The notes beneath the pieces are model-generated. The model was not told where the DNA came from. It did not search any database and worked only from the letters and a program-made list of their open reading frames with translations. Positions 1-5,963 of a DNA stretch of 7,028 bases are shown in pieces; position 1 is the first letter of the stretch; each line of letters starts with the position of its first letter. Source of the stretch: Sphingomicrobium sp. (GTDB lineage: Bacteria > Pseudomonadota > Alphaproteobacteria > Sphingomonadales > Sphingomonadaceae); assembly GCA_030146725.1 (NCBI GenBank), contig JASLBJ010000218.1, positions 1 through 7,028 of the forward strand, read 5' to 3'. Both the position numbers and the translations under genes were made by a program.

Positions 1-507
1 GGCCATTCGGCACGGATCGTCGGCGATCTCGTTGCGCTGCTGGTGCTTCTGAAGGGCCTGCCGCTCGCTTATGCCAAGGACCTGCAGAACGACAAGCCGC
101 CGCTATTCGATGCGCACGACCTGCTGATGGTCTCGCTTGCGGCCAGCGCAGGCATGATCGAGGACCTCGAGTTCCGGCCCGAGCGGATGCGGGCGGCGGC
201 AGCGGCGGGTTACTCGACGGCCACCGACCTTGCCGACTGGCTGGTTGCGAGCGCCGGCGTGCCGTTCCGCGAGGCGCATCATATCGCGGGACAAGCCGTG
301 GCGGCGGCCGAGCGGAACGGGGTCGGGCTGGACGAACTCGGGCTTGCCGACCTGCAGGCGATCGATCGGCGGATCGGTGCCGCGGCGCTCGACTGCCTGA
401 GTGTCGAGCATTCGGTAGCCGCACGGACCTCGGCTGGCGGAACTTCGCCGCAGCGGGTAATCGAGGCCGTCGCCGCCGCTCGGAGCGCGCGCCGGAGCCA
501 AGCATGA
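1..507 (+). CDS. argH: Argininosuccinate lyase, C-terminal part (5' end outside window)
   Basis: This is the last 168 residues of argininosuccinate lyase, the cytosolic enzyme that splits argininosuccinate into arginine and fumarate in the final step of arginine synthesis. The frame is open from base 1. It begins GHSARIVGDL, which in this family directly follows the signature loop carrying the catalytic serine; that loop is therefore just outside the window. The family hallmark KGLPLAYAKDLQNDK follows at about residues 18-32, then the PLFDAHD segment. The end, with SVEHSVAARTSAGG and a terminal helix rich in Ala and Arg, matches the usual C-terminal domain. The TGA stop overlaps the ATG of the next gene (ATGA at 504-507), implying translational coupling. 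I see no disruption. The family assignment is secure; only the missing 5' part limits the call. Confidence 0.96.
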   Translation, partial: GHSARIVGDLVALLVLLKGLPLAYAKDLQNDKPPLFDAHDLLMVSLAASAGMIEDLEFRPERMRAAAAAGYSTATDLADWLVASAGVPFREAHHIAGQAVAAAERNGVGLDELGLADLQAIDRRIGAAALDCLSVEHSVAARTSAGGTSPQRVIEAVAAARSARRSQA

Positions 508-824
508 AGTCTGCTCGCCTTTGCCTGTTCGGAGCGATCGCGCTCACCGCAGCCTGCGGACGCGTGACCGAGCTCCGCCCACCCAAGGGCCAGTCGCTCC
601 CCGTCAAACCCCTCCTCGCGAAAGCCACTCCGACCGCCGAGCAGTTGCTGACATTCCCGACCTATGCCCGGCCCGACCGGGTCGACGAACTGGTGAGACG
701 CTCCGAGCCGCGCCGGCCGGACCGCTTCGATCTTCCGCCGCCCGATGGCGGGCTTGCCCCAGTGCTTCCCGAAACCGATGAGCCGAGCTCGTCCGAACAG
801 AAGGGCCCAGTCGACCCGCAATGA
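504..824 (+). CDS. Small predicted lipoprotein (LptM/YifL-like position)
   Basis: A 106-residue predicted lipoprotein. It opens with a short basic stretch (MKSAR), then a hydrophobic segment at residues 6-17 and a lipobox-like TAAC with Cys18 as the acylation site. The mature protein is hydrophilic and rich in Pro and Arg, with segments such as PPKGQSLPVKP and, near residues 60-80, ARPDRVDELVRRSE followed by RFDLPPP. It has no catalytic motif. From memory, similar small lipoproteins follow argH in other sphingomonads, usually ahead of lysA, and recall the enterobacterial LptM/YifL lipoprotein that lies by lysA and dapF. I infer at most a structural or envelope role and do not assign LptM function. 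Both ends overlap neighbours by ATGA: argH at 504-507 and galU at 821-824. Expression therefore probably depends on translation of argH. Confidence 0.8.
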   Translation: MKSARLCLFGAIALTAACGRVTELRPPKGQSLPVKPLLAKATPTAEQLLTFPTYARPDRVDELVRRSEPRRPDRFDLPPPDGGLAPVLPETDEPSSSEQKGPVDPQ

Positions 825-1681
825 CCCAACGCCTGCGCAAAGCCGTCTTCCCCGTCGCCGGTCTCGGCACCCGCCTGCTTCCCGCGACCAAGGCGATTCC
901 AAAGGAATTGCTGACCGTCGTCGATCGGCCGCTGATCCAATATGCAATCGACGAGGCGCGCGAGGCCGGGATCGAGCAGATGATCCTGGTCACCGGCCGC
1001 GGCAAGTCCGCGCTTGTCGACTATTTCGACATGCCGTTCGAGCTCGAGGCGACGATGAAGGCAGCAGGCAAGAGCCTTGCTCCGCTGGAAAGCTCGCGCG
1101 CCGACTTCGGAGAGATCGTGTCGGTCCGCCAGCAGCAGCCGCTCGGCCTTGGCCACGCCGTCTGGTGCGCGCGCGACATCGTCGGCGACGAGCCCTTCGC
1201 CGTGCTGCTGCCCGACGACCTGATGGCTGGCAAGCCCGGCGCGCTCAAGCAGATGGTCGATGCTTGGAACGACGTCGGCGGCAACATGCTGTGTGCCGAG
1301 GAAGTGCCCGCCGAGCGGACCGGCAGCTATGGGATCATCACGCCAGGTTTGGTCGAGGGCAAGCTGACCCAGGTGCGCGGGCTGGTCGAGAAGCCGGCGC
1401 CGGACGTCGCTCCGTCGCGGCTGGGCGTGATCGGCCGCTACATTCTCCAGCCCGAGGTGATGCGCGTTCTCGACTCGGGCGAGAAAGGTGCCGGCGGCGA
1501 GATCCAGCTGACGGACGCCATGGCGCAGCTGATCGGCCGCCAGCCGTTCCACGCCGTAACCGTCGATGCGGTGCGGCACGACTGCGGCGACAAGGCCGGT
1601 TACGTGATTGCCAATCTAGCGCTCGCGTTGGAGCGGGAGGAGCTCTCGCCGGCGATCCGGAACTATCTTTCGACGCTCTAG
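821..1681 (+). CDS. galU: UTP-glucose-1-phosphate uridylyltransferase
   Basis: A 286-residue cytosolic enzyme that joins UTP and glucose-1-phosphate to give UDP-glucose, the donor for exopolysaccharide, glycolipid and other glycan synthesis. The N-terminal nucleotide-binding signature is at residues 10-31: FPVAGLGTRLLPATK followed by IPKELL. Other visible family features are QQPLGLGHAV at 105-114, the metal-binding PDDL at 131-134, a VEKP motif in the second half, and GAGGEIQLTDAM near residue 225. Length is normal for bacterial GalU. The ATG overlaps the stop of the upstream lipoprotein gene (ATGA), which fixes the start. Translation would depend on the upstream gene, since I see no strong Shine-Dalgarno of its own. 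The stop is only 3 nt from the convergent HNH gene stop, and no terminator hairpin is evident between them. RmlA-like thymidylyltransferases are related, but the GLGTRLLP and QLTD pattern favours GalU. Confidence 0.96.
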   Translation: MTQRLRKAVFPVAGLGTRLLPATKAIPKELLTVVDRPLIQYAIDEAREAGIEQMILVTGRGKSALVDYFDMPFELEATMKAAGKSLAPLESSRADFGEIVSVRQQQPLGLGHAVWCARDIVGDEPFAVLLPDDLMAGKPGALKQMVDAWNDVGGNMLCAEEVPAERTGSYGIITPGLVEGKLTQVRGLVEKPAPDVAPSRLGVIGRYILQPEVMRVLDSGEKGAGGEIQLTDAMAQLIGRQPFHAVTVDAVRHDCGDKAGYVIANLALALEREELSPAIRNYLSTL

Positions 1682-1684
1682 CGC

Positions 1685-2251
1685 TTACGGCTCCAGTTCG
1701 ATGTCCCAGTAGAGATAGTCCCGCCAGCTATCGTGGAGGTAGTTTGGCGGGAAGCGCTTGCCATGGTCCTGCAGCTGCCAGCTGGTTGGGCGGATCGGCT
1801 CGCGCTCGATATGCATCCCCGCCTGGCGCGGGGTGCGACCGCCTTTCCTCAGGTTGCACGGCGCGCAGGCGGTGGCGACATTCTCCCACGTGGTGCGCCC
1901 CCCCTGGGCGCGCGGGATCACGTGGTCGAAGGTCAGCTCGCGATGGCTGCCGCAATAGACGCAAGCGAAGCGGTCGCGAAGGAACAGGTTAAAGCGGGTG
2001 AAGGCGGGATATTCGTTCGGCCGGACGAATTGGCGAAGTGCGATCACCGACGGCAGCTTGAGCGCCCGGGTCGGTGAGTGAACCTCGCGGTCGTAGTGAG
2101 CGACGACATCGACCCGCTCGAGGAACATCGCCTTGACCGAGGTCTGCCACGGCCACAGCGAAAGGGGGTAGTAGGACAGCGGGGTGTAGTCGGCGTTGAG
2201 CACCAGCGCCGGGCAGCTGTCGGGATGGCGGATGAGTTCCGAATGATACAC
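1685..2251 (-). CDS. Stand-alone HNH endonuclease
   Basis: A 188-residue protein with a C-terminal HNH nuclease fold (ββα-metal). The zinc knuckles are Cys97-x2-Cys100 (CVYCG) and Cys129-x2-Cys132 (CAPCN). The catalytic stretch is FDHVIPRAQGG at 108-118, with Asp109 and His110, and Asn124 follows in WENV. The N-terminal domain (CPALVLNADYTPLSYYPLSLW, residues 13-33) is typical of a widespread alphaproteobacterial family of single-gene HNH proteins whose biological target is not established. I chose a GTG start at 2251 because family members begin with YH...RHPDSCPALVLN, and GAAAGG lies 10 nt upstream. An in-frame ATG at 2434 would add 61 residues that look non-coding. The gene is convergent with galU and divergent from gluQRS. 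There is no methylase or specificity partner, so I do not call it restriction-modification. Confidence 0.88.
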   Translation of the reverse strand: MYHSELIRHPDSCPALVLNADYTPLSYYPLSLWPWQTSVKAMFLERVDVVAHYDREVHSPTRALKLPSVIALRQFVRPNEYPAFTRFNLFLRDRFACVYCGSHRELTFDHVIPRAQGGRTTWENVATACAPCNLRKGGRTPRQAGMHIEREPIRPTSWQLQDHGKRFPPNYLHDSWRDYLYWDIELEP

Positions 2252-2261
2252 GGACGCGCGG

Positions 2262-2267
2262 CCTTTC
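2262..2267 (-). promoter_or_regulatory. Ribosome binding site deciding the HNH gene start
   Basis: On the minus strand this reads GAAAGG, complementary to the 3' end of 16S rRNA, 10 nt before the GTG at 2251. It supports the shorter GTG start over the in-frame ATG at 2434. The spacing is slightly long, so support is moderate. Confidence 0.5.
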
Positions 2268-2334
2268 GTTCGGTGGTCCGAACTGCAGCTCCCCGGCCCC
2301 CGTCGCACGCAAGGTGGAGAGGGCGGCGCGGCCC

Positions 2335-2363
2335 ATCTTCCCTTGTGACACACCGGATGCCAA
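2335..2363 (-). promoter_or_regulatory. Weak promoter candidate for the HNH gene
   Basis: On the minus strand, TTGGCA (2363-2358) is followed after 17 nt by GAAGAT (2340-2335). The -35 box is a good match to the sigma-70 type consensus, but the -10 box matches at only three positions. It would give a leader of roughly 75-80 nt before the GTG at 2251. This is a pattern match by eye in GC-rich DNA. It could be chance, and I see no equally good promoter for the divergent gluQRS. Confidence 0.25.
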
Positions 2364-2375
2364 GCCGGCGTGACA
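2345..2375. repeat. GTGACA direct repeat flanking an imperfect hairpin
   Basis: GTGACA occurs at 2345-2350 and again at 2370-2375, 25 nt apart start to start. Between and overlapping them, CACACCGG (2349-2356) can pair with CCGGCGTG (2365-2372) at seven of eight positions around an 8-nt loop. It lies in the 200-bp divergent intergenic region and overlaps the candidate -35 box of the HNH gene. It could be an operator, but the repeats are short and the arrangement may be accidental. Confidence 0.3.
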
Positions 2376-2451
2376 GGATGATGAATCGAAGATTGAACGA
2401 TAGCCGTCAAGAGGCTGGTGATCGTGGCCGGCATTTGCCCGGTTCGATCCG

Positions 2452-3291
2452 ATGACGACCACCCGCTTTGCGCCGTCCCCGACCGGCCGGCTGCATCTCG
2501 GCCATGCGTATAGCGCGGTGACCGGCCGGCGGCTGGCGAGCGAGGGCCGGTTCCTGCTGCGGATCGAGGATCTCGATCCGTCGCGCAGCCGGCCCGCGTT
2601 CGTTGCGGGGATCATCGAGGATCTGCGCTGGCTCGGGCTGGCCTGGGACGAGCCGGTACTGGTCCAGTCGGAGCGTGCGGCGGTGTACGCAAAGGCGCTT
2701 GGGTCGTTGCGCGAGACGGGCCTCGTCTATCCCTGTTTCTGCACGCGCGCAGACATTGCGGCGGCGCTCAGCGCTCCGCACGGCAGTTTGTCGGGCTATC
2801 CGGGAACCTGTCGCGGGTTGCCGGATGATCCCCAGCTGCGGGAACGCCGTCCACACAGCTGGCGGCTCGACAGCGCCCGCGCGCTTGGCTTGGTCGGAGT
2901 GCCCGGCTGGACCGAGTCCGACGGCCACCGCCTCGCTGCCGCGGCAACCGACCTCGGCGACGAGATCCTTGCGCGCAAGGATGCGCCGGCAGCCTACCAT
3001 CTTGCCTGCGTCGTCGACGATGCGGCGAGCGGGGTGACGATGGTCGTGCGCGGTGTCGACCTCAGGGCCTCGACGCCGATCCAGCGGCTGCTGCAGATGC
3101 TGCTCGGCCTGCCCGAGCCGCGCTACCATCACCATGAGCTGGTCGCTTTTGCCGATGGGCGCCGCCTGGCCAAGCGCGACCGGGCGCCGACCCTCGAGGC
3201 AATGCGCGCCCTGGGGGTGGACGGAGGGGCGCTGGCGAAAGAGCTGGCTACCGGCTTTCTCCCATCTGGATTTCGACTTGGCGATGCCTAG
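2452..3291 (+). CDS. gluQRS: Glutamyl-Q tRNA(Asp) synthetase
   Basis: A 279-residue paralogue of the glutamyl-tRNA synthetase catalytic domain without the anticodon-binding domain. It activates glutamate and attaches it to the queuosine base at position 34 of tRNA(Asp). The Rossmann class I signatures are present: RFAPSPTGRLHLGH at residues 5-18, with HLGH as the HIGH motif, and RRLAKRD at 237-243 in place of KMSKS. FLLRIEDLDPSRSRP at 34-48 is the glutamate-binding region. A zinc site is visible as Cys95, Cys97, Tyr116 and Cys120 (CFC then YPGTC), which is the GluQRS pattern. The short length and the zinc site separate it from GltX. The ATG at 2452 places the conserved RFAPSPTG at the N-terminus, as expected. 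It is the first gene of the rightward run, and the next gene starts 9 nt after its stop. Its function depends on queuosine-modified tRNA made elsewhere. Confidence 0.95.
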   Translation: MTTTRFAPSPTGRLHLGHAYSAVTGRRLASEGRFLLRIEDLDPSRSRPAFVAGIIEDLRWLGLAWDEPVLVQSERAAVYAKALGSLRETGLVYPCFCTRADIAAALSAPHGSLSGYPGTCRGLPDDPQLRERRPHSWRLDSARALGLVGVPGWTESDGHRLAAAATDLGDEILARKDAPAAYHLACVVDDAASGVTMVVRGVDLRASTPIQRLLQMLLGLPEPRYHHHELVAFADGRRLAKRDRAPTLEAMRALGVDGGALAKELATGFLPSGFRLGDA

Positions 3292-3300
3292 ATAGGCTTC

Positions 3301-3504
3301 ATGTCCGCGATCCTCATCATCCTTCTCCTCGTCGCCATGGCGGCAACCGCTTATGTCCTCGTCCGCGGGGTGATGGCGATGGCGTCGGGCAAGGACGTCA
3401 CCGGCCAGGCGCAGCAGGACTGGATGCGCAAGCGCGTGCTGTTCCAGGCCGTTGCGATCGTGATCGTCGCACTGATCCTGGTCGTCGCCGGTTCCGGGAG
3501 CTGA
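3301..3504 (+). CDS. HIG1-like twin-transmembrane protein
   Basis: A 67-residue inner-membrane protein with two predicted transmembrane helices: residues 3-24 (ILIILLLVAMAATAYVLV core) and about 47-64 (LFQAVAIVIVALILVV core). A short polar loop with GKDVTGQAQQDWMRKR lies between them. The order (helix, basic loop ending MRKRVLFQ, helix) matches bacterial members of the hypoxia-induced gene 1 (HIG1) domain family, often annotated as twin transmembrane proteins. In mitochondria and some alphaproteobacteria, related proteins associate with cytochrome oxidase. For this copy the role is unknown, and its small size leaves the assignment moderate. From memory, these genes commonly stand just upstream of a PduO-type adenosyltransferase in alphaproteobacteria, as here. 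The ATG is 9 nt after the gluQRS stop with only a weak AGG before it; the next gene begins 13 nt after its stop. Confidence 0.82.
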   Translation: MSAILIILLLVAMAATAYVLVRGVMAMASGKDVTGQAQQDWMRKRVLFQAVAIVIVALILVVAGSGS

Positions 3505-3517
3505 TGGCCGAACGCTG

Positions 3518-4087
3518 ATGGTGCGGCTCAACCGGATCTACACTCGGACCGGGGATGCCGGCGACACCGGCTTGGCCGACGGGTCACGGATTGCCAAGGA
3601 CCACCCAAGAGCGCAGGCGATCGGCGACGTCGACGAGGCCAATAGCGCGATTGGCATGGCGATGCTGCACATCGCCGGTGACGGTGCGAGCACCATGTGC
3701 CGTGCGCTGCAAAACGAGCTGTTCGACCTTGGTGCCGACCTTGCGACGCCCGGAAAAGACTTTGTTCCCAACGAGATAACCCTGCGGATCGTGCAGGGGC
3801 AGATCGATCGGCTTGAAGCCGAGATCGACGCCATGAACGAGGAGCTGGAGCCGCTCAAGAGCTTCATCCTGCCCGGCGGTAGAGCCGGATCGGCGCACCT
3901 CCACCTTGCGCGGGCGATCGTCCGGCGGGCTGAGCGGAGTGCGGTTGCGGCGGCGCGCGAAGTGCCGCTCAACCCGCTCGCCTTGACCTATCTCAATCGG
4001 TTGTCCGACCATCTCTTCGTGCTTGCGCGCTTTGTCGCCCGCACCGAAGGCGGCGATATCCTGTGGAAGCCAGGCGCGACGCGCTGA
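3518..4087 (+). CDS. pduO: PduO-type cob(I)alamin adenosyltransferase
   Basis: A 189-residue cytosolic enzyme that transfers the adenosyl group of ATP to cob(I)alamin to make adenosylcobalamin, the cofactor of enzymes such as methylmalonyl-CoA mutase. The N-terminal ATP-binding signature is RIYTRTGDAGDTGLADGS at residues 6-23. GDVDEANSAIG follows at 36-46, then FILPGG at 116-121, the basic helix RRAERS at 136-141, and LNRLSDHLFVLAR at 159-171. Together these define the PduO/MMAB class and exclude the CobA and EutT types. Length is normal. The start at 3518 matches the usual N-terminus (MVRLNRIYTRTG). A GGGAG lies about 17 nt upstream, which is too far for an ideal Shine-Dalgarno, so re-initiation after the upstream gene is likely. 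The enzyme needs Co(II) reduced to Co(I); the next gene encodes a flavodoxin-fold protein that could do this. Confidence 0.95.
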   Translation: MVRLNRIYTRTGDAGDTGLADGSRIAKDHPRAQAIGDVDEANSAIGMAMLHIAGDGASTMCRALQNELFDLGADLATPGKDFVPNEITLRIVQGQIDRLEAEIDAMNEELEPLKSFILPGGRAGSAHLHLARAIVRRAERSAVAAAREVPLNPLALTYLNRLSDHLFVLARFVARTEGGDILWKPGATR

Positions 4088-4095
4088 GGAGGAGG
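4086..4095 (+). promoter_or_regulatory. Strong Shine-Dalgarno of the flavoprotein gene
   Basis: GAGGAGGAGG overlaps the stop of the adenosyltransferase gene and ends 6 nt before the ATG at 4102. It is the strongest ribosome binding site I see in the window. It decides the start at 4102 against the in-frame ATG at 4063, which lies inside the upstream gene. Confidence 0.8.
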
Positions 4096-4101
4096 CAAGC
4101 A

Positions 4102-4725
4102 ATGGCACTGACCGCGATTGCACTTAATTGCAGCCTCAAGCGCAGCGGCGGCGAGCAGTCGTCGACCGATGCGATGATCGGGCTGGTCGTATCCGAGCTC
4201 AACAGGCACGGGGTCGCCTTTGCCGAGACGATCCGCATCGCCGACCATGACGTGAAGCCTGGAGTTTCCTCGGACGAGGGCGAGGGCGATGCGTGGCCGG
4301 ATATCCGCCGCCGGATCCTCGCCGCCGATATCCTGATTTTCGGAACGCCGATCTGGCTTGGGCAGACGTCGAGCGTCGCCAAGCGCGTGCTCGAGCGGAT
4401 GGACGCGTTCCTCGGCGAGACCGACGAGGCGGGCCGGATGCCGAGCTTCGGCAAGGTCGCGGTTGCCGCCATCGTCGGCAATGAGGACGGCGCGCATAAT
4501 GTCACCGCCGACCTGTTCCAGGCGCTCAACGATACCGGCTGGACAATCCCTGCAAGCGGGTCGAGCTATTGGGTCGGCGAGGCGATGCACAAGACCGATT
4601 TCCGCGACCTGCCGCAGGTGCCCGATGTGGTCCGGCAGGGTGCAGCGATGCTGGCGTCCAACGCCGCGCATCTCGCGGGGCTGCTCAAGGCGCAGGCCTA
4701 CCCGGGCGTCCCGGCGGCCAAGTGA
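4102..4725 (+). CDS. Flavodoxin-fold FMN-dependent NAD(P)H oxidoreductase
   Basis: A 207-residue protein of the flavodoxin-like / NADPH-dependent FMN reductase superfamily. The first β-strand and phosphate-binding loop are at residues 5-22 (AIALNCSLKRSGG then EQSST), the counterpart of the GSPRxxSNT loop. The second FMN-contacting strand and loop is ILIFGTPIWLGQTSSVAKRVLERMD (77-101), matching the family pattern of a PIY/W loop followed by a K...R.D helix. The third is AAIVGNEDGAHN (122-133). There is no signal peptide, so it should be cytosolic. The specific substrate cannot be read from the sequence. It starts 14 nt after the adenosyltransferase gene behind a strong Shine-Dalgarno, and its TGA overlaps the GTG start of egtB (4722-4725). 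Possible roles are cob(II)alamin reduction for the upstream enzyme, a redox function tied to ergothioneine synthesis, or general flavin or quinone reduction. The family call is firm; the role is open. Confidence 0.85.
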   Translation: MALTAIALNCSLKRSGGEQSSTDAMIGLVVSELNRHGVAFAETIRIADHDVKPGVSSDEGEGDAWPDIRRRILAADILIFGTPIWLGQTSSVAKRVLERMDAFLGETDEAGRMPSFGKVAVAAIVGNEDGAHNVTADLFQALNDTGWTIPASGSSYWVGEAMHKTDFRDLPQVPDVVRQGAAMLASNAAHLAGLLKAQAYPGVPAAK

Positions 4726-5963
4726 ACGCGGCGGCGCCCGTGACGCGCCAGGCGCTTGATCCGGAGGCGCTGGGCCGGCGGCTTACGGCGACCCGGCGGC
4801 TGACGCTGGAACTTGGTGCGCCGCTTTCGGATGCCGATGCGACGATCCAGCCGAACCCCGACGCGTCGCCGGCGAAATGGCATCTGGCGCACACGACGTG
4901 GTTCTTCGAGACGTTCGTGCTGCGCGACCATGTGCCCGGGCATCGGCCCTTCGACGAGCGCTTCGCGTTCCTGTTCAACAGCTATTACGAGGGCGAAGGC
5001 GAGCGGCACCCACGTGGCCGGCGGGGGATGATCAGCCGGCCGTCGCTGGACGAGGTGCGGGCGTGGCGCGGCCATGTCGATGCGGCGCTCGAGCGGGCGA
5101 TGCCGGACTTGCCGCCAGCCGCGCTCGAGCTCGTCGAGCTCGGGATCAATCACGAGCAGCAGCACCAGGAGCTGTTCCTGACCGACATCCTCGCGACCTT
5201 CGCCGAGAACCCGGTCGAGCCGGCGTATGCGGAACTCGCCGCCGTTGCCGGCGGGCCGGCAGCGGACGGGTGGGTCGAGGGACGCTCGGGGATCGTCGAA
5301 ATCGGCGCGGGCGCCGGGTTCGCGTTCGATTGCGAGCGGCCGCGGCACCAGGCCTTGCTTCACCCGCACGCGATCGCTGCCGCGCCTGTCACCAATCGCG
5401 AGTGGGCCGAGTTCATCGCCGATGGCGGATATGCGACGCCGACGCTGTGGCTGTCGGAAGGATGGGACTGGGTGCGGCGCGAGGGCATTGCGGCGCCGCT
5501 CTACTGGCGGGGCGGAGGCGAGGCGTTCACGCTTGCCGGGCGGGGCGCGATCGATCCCCAAGCGCCGGTTGCCCATGTCAGTTTCTACGAGGCCGACGCG
5601 TTCGCGCACTGGGCAGGCAACAGGCTGCCGACCGAGACCGAGTGGGAGGATCACGCGGCGACTGCCGATCCGACCGCGGGCAATCAGCTCGATTGCGCCG
5701 GCGCTGTCACCCCGACGCCGGGCGGCGGGCTGTTCGGCGATATCTGGAACTGGACCCGTTCGGGGTTCGATCCCTATCCGGGCTTTGCCGCTGCCGAAGG
5801 CGCGGTCGGCGAGTATAATGGCAAGTTCATGTGCGGGCAGTTCGTGCTGAAAGGGGCAAGCTGCGCGACCCCGCGCGGGCACAGCCGGGCGTCGTACCGC
5901 AATTTCTTTCCGCCGGCCGCGCGCTGGCAGTTCAGCGGAGTCCGTCTTGCCCGTGACGTCTGA
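4722..5963 (+). CDS. egtB: Ergothioneine biosynthesis sulfoxide synthase EgtB
   Basis: A 413-residue non-haem iron enzyme that uses O2 to couple a thiol donor (γ-glutamylcysteine or cysteine) to C2 of the hercynine imidazole, giving the sulfoxide intermediate of ergothioneine. The N-terminal DinB-like domain holds the iron ligands: WHLAHTTWFFETF with His57, and HEQQHQEL with His144 and His148. The segment between, NSYYEGEGERHPRGRRG (86-102), is a standard EgtB motif. The C-terminal formylglycine-generating-enzyme-like domain shows PVTNREWAEF, VAHVSFYEADAFAHWAGNRL, PTETEWE, GDIWNWTRS and the final YRNFFPPAARWQFSGVRLARD. The start is taken as GTG 4722, overlapping the flavoprotein stop. GTG at 4740 is an alternative six codons later; longer versions would run inside the upstream gene. 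The end overlaps egtD by 17 nt. The family is secure, but I cannot read thiol-donor specificity. Confidence 0.94.
   Translation: MNAAAPVTRQALDPEALGRRLTATRRLTLELGAPLSDADATIQPNPDASPAKWHLAHTTWFFETFVLRDHVPGHRPFDERFAFLFNSYYEGEGERHPRGRRGMISRPSLDEVRAWRGHVDAALERAMPDLPPAALELVELGINHEQQHQELFLTDILATFAENPVEPAYAELAAVAGGPAADGWVEGRSGIVEIGAGAGFAFDCERPRHQALLHPHAIAAAPVTNREWAEFIADGGYATPTLWLSEGWDWVRREGIAAPLYWRGGGEAFTLAGRGAIDPQAPVAHVSFYEADAFAHWAGNRLPTETEWEDHAATADPTAGNQLDCAGAVTPTPGGGLFGDIWNWTRSGFDPYPGFAAAEGAVGEYNGKFMCGQFVLKGASCATPRGHSRASYRNFFPPAARWQFSGVRLARDV

Noticed and set aside
662..1579. Long minus-strand open frame opposite galU
   Set aside because: It is antisense to galU, which has full family motifs. The translation resembles no known fold and reflects the high GC content, which makes stop codons rare.
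745..1992. 415-residue + strand open frame across galU and the HNH gene
   Set aside because: It overlaps galU in another frame and then runs antisense through the HNH gene. It is Arg/Ala/Pro-rich with no motif, so it is a shadow frame.
1685..2251. HNH gene as part of a restriction-modification or phage-defence system
   Set aside because: No methyltransferase, specificity subunit, helicase or other defence gene is adjacent. The protein belongs to a common stand-alone family, so a defence role is not supported.
2252..2434. 61-residue N-terminal extension of the HNH protein from ATG 2434
   Set aside because: The extension lacks family similarity, while the conserved N-terminus starts at GTG 2251 with a GAAAGG ribosome binding site before it.
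2407..3531. 374-residue minus-strand open frame opposite gluQRS and the HIG1-like gene
   Set aside because: It covers two well-supported + strand genes and shows no domain.
4698..5882. 394-residue minus-strand open frame opposite egtB
   Set aside because: It is antisense to egtB and low in recognisable sequence, with Arg/Pro-rich composition typical of GC-rich shadow frames.
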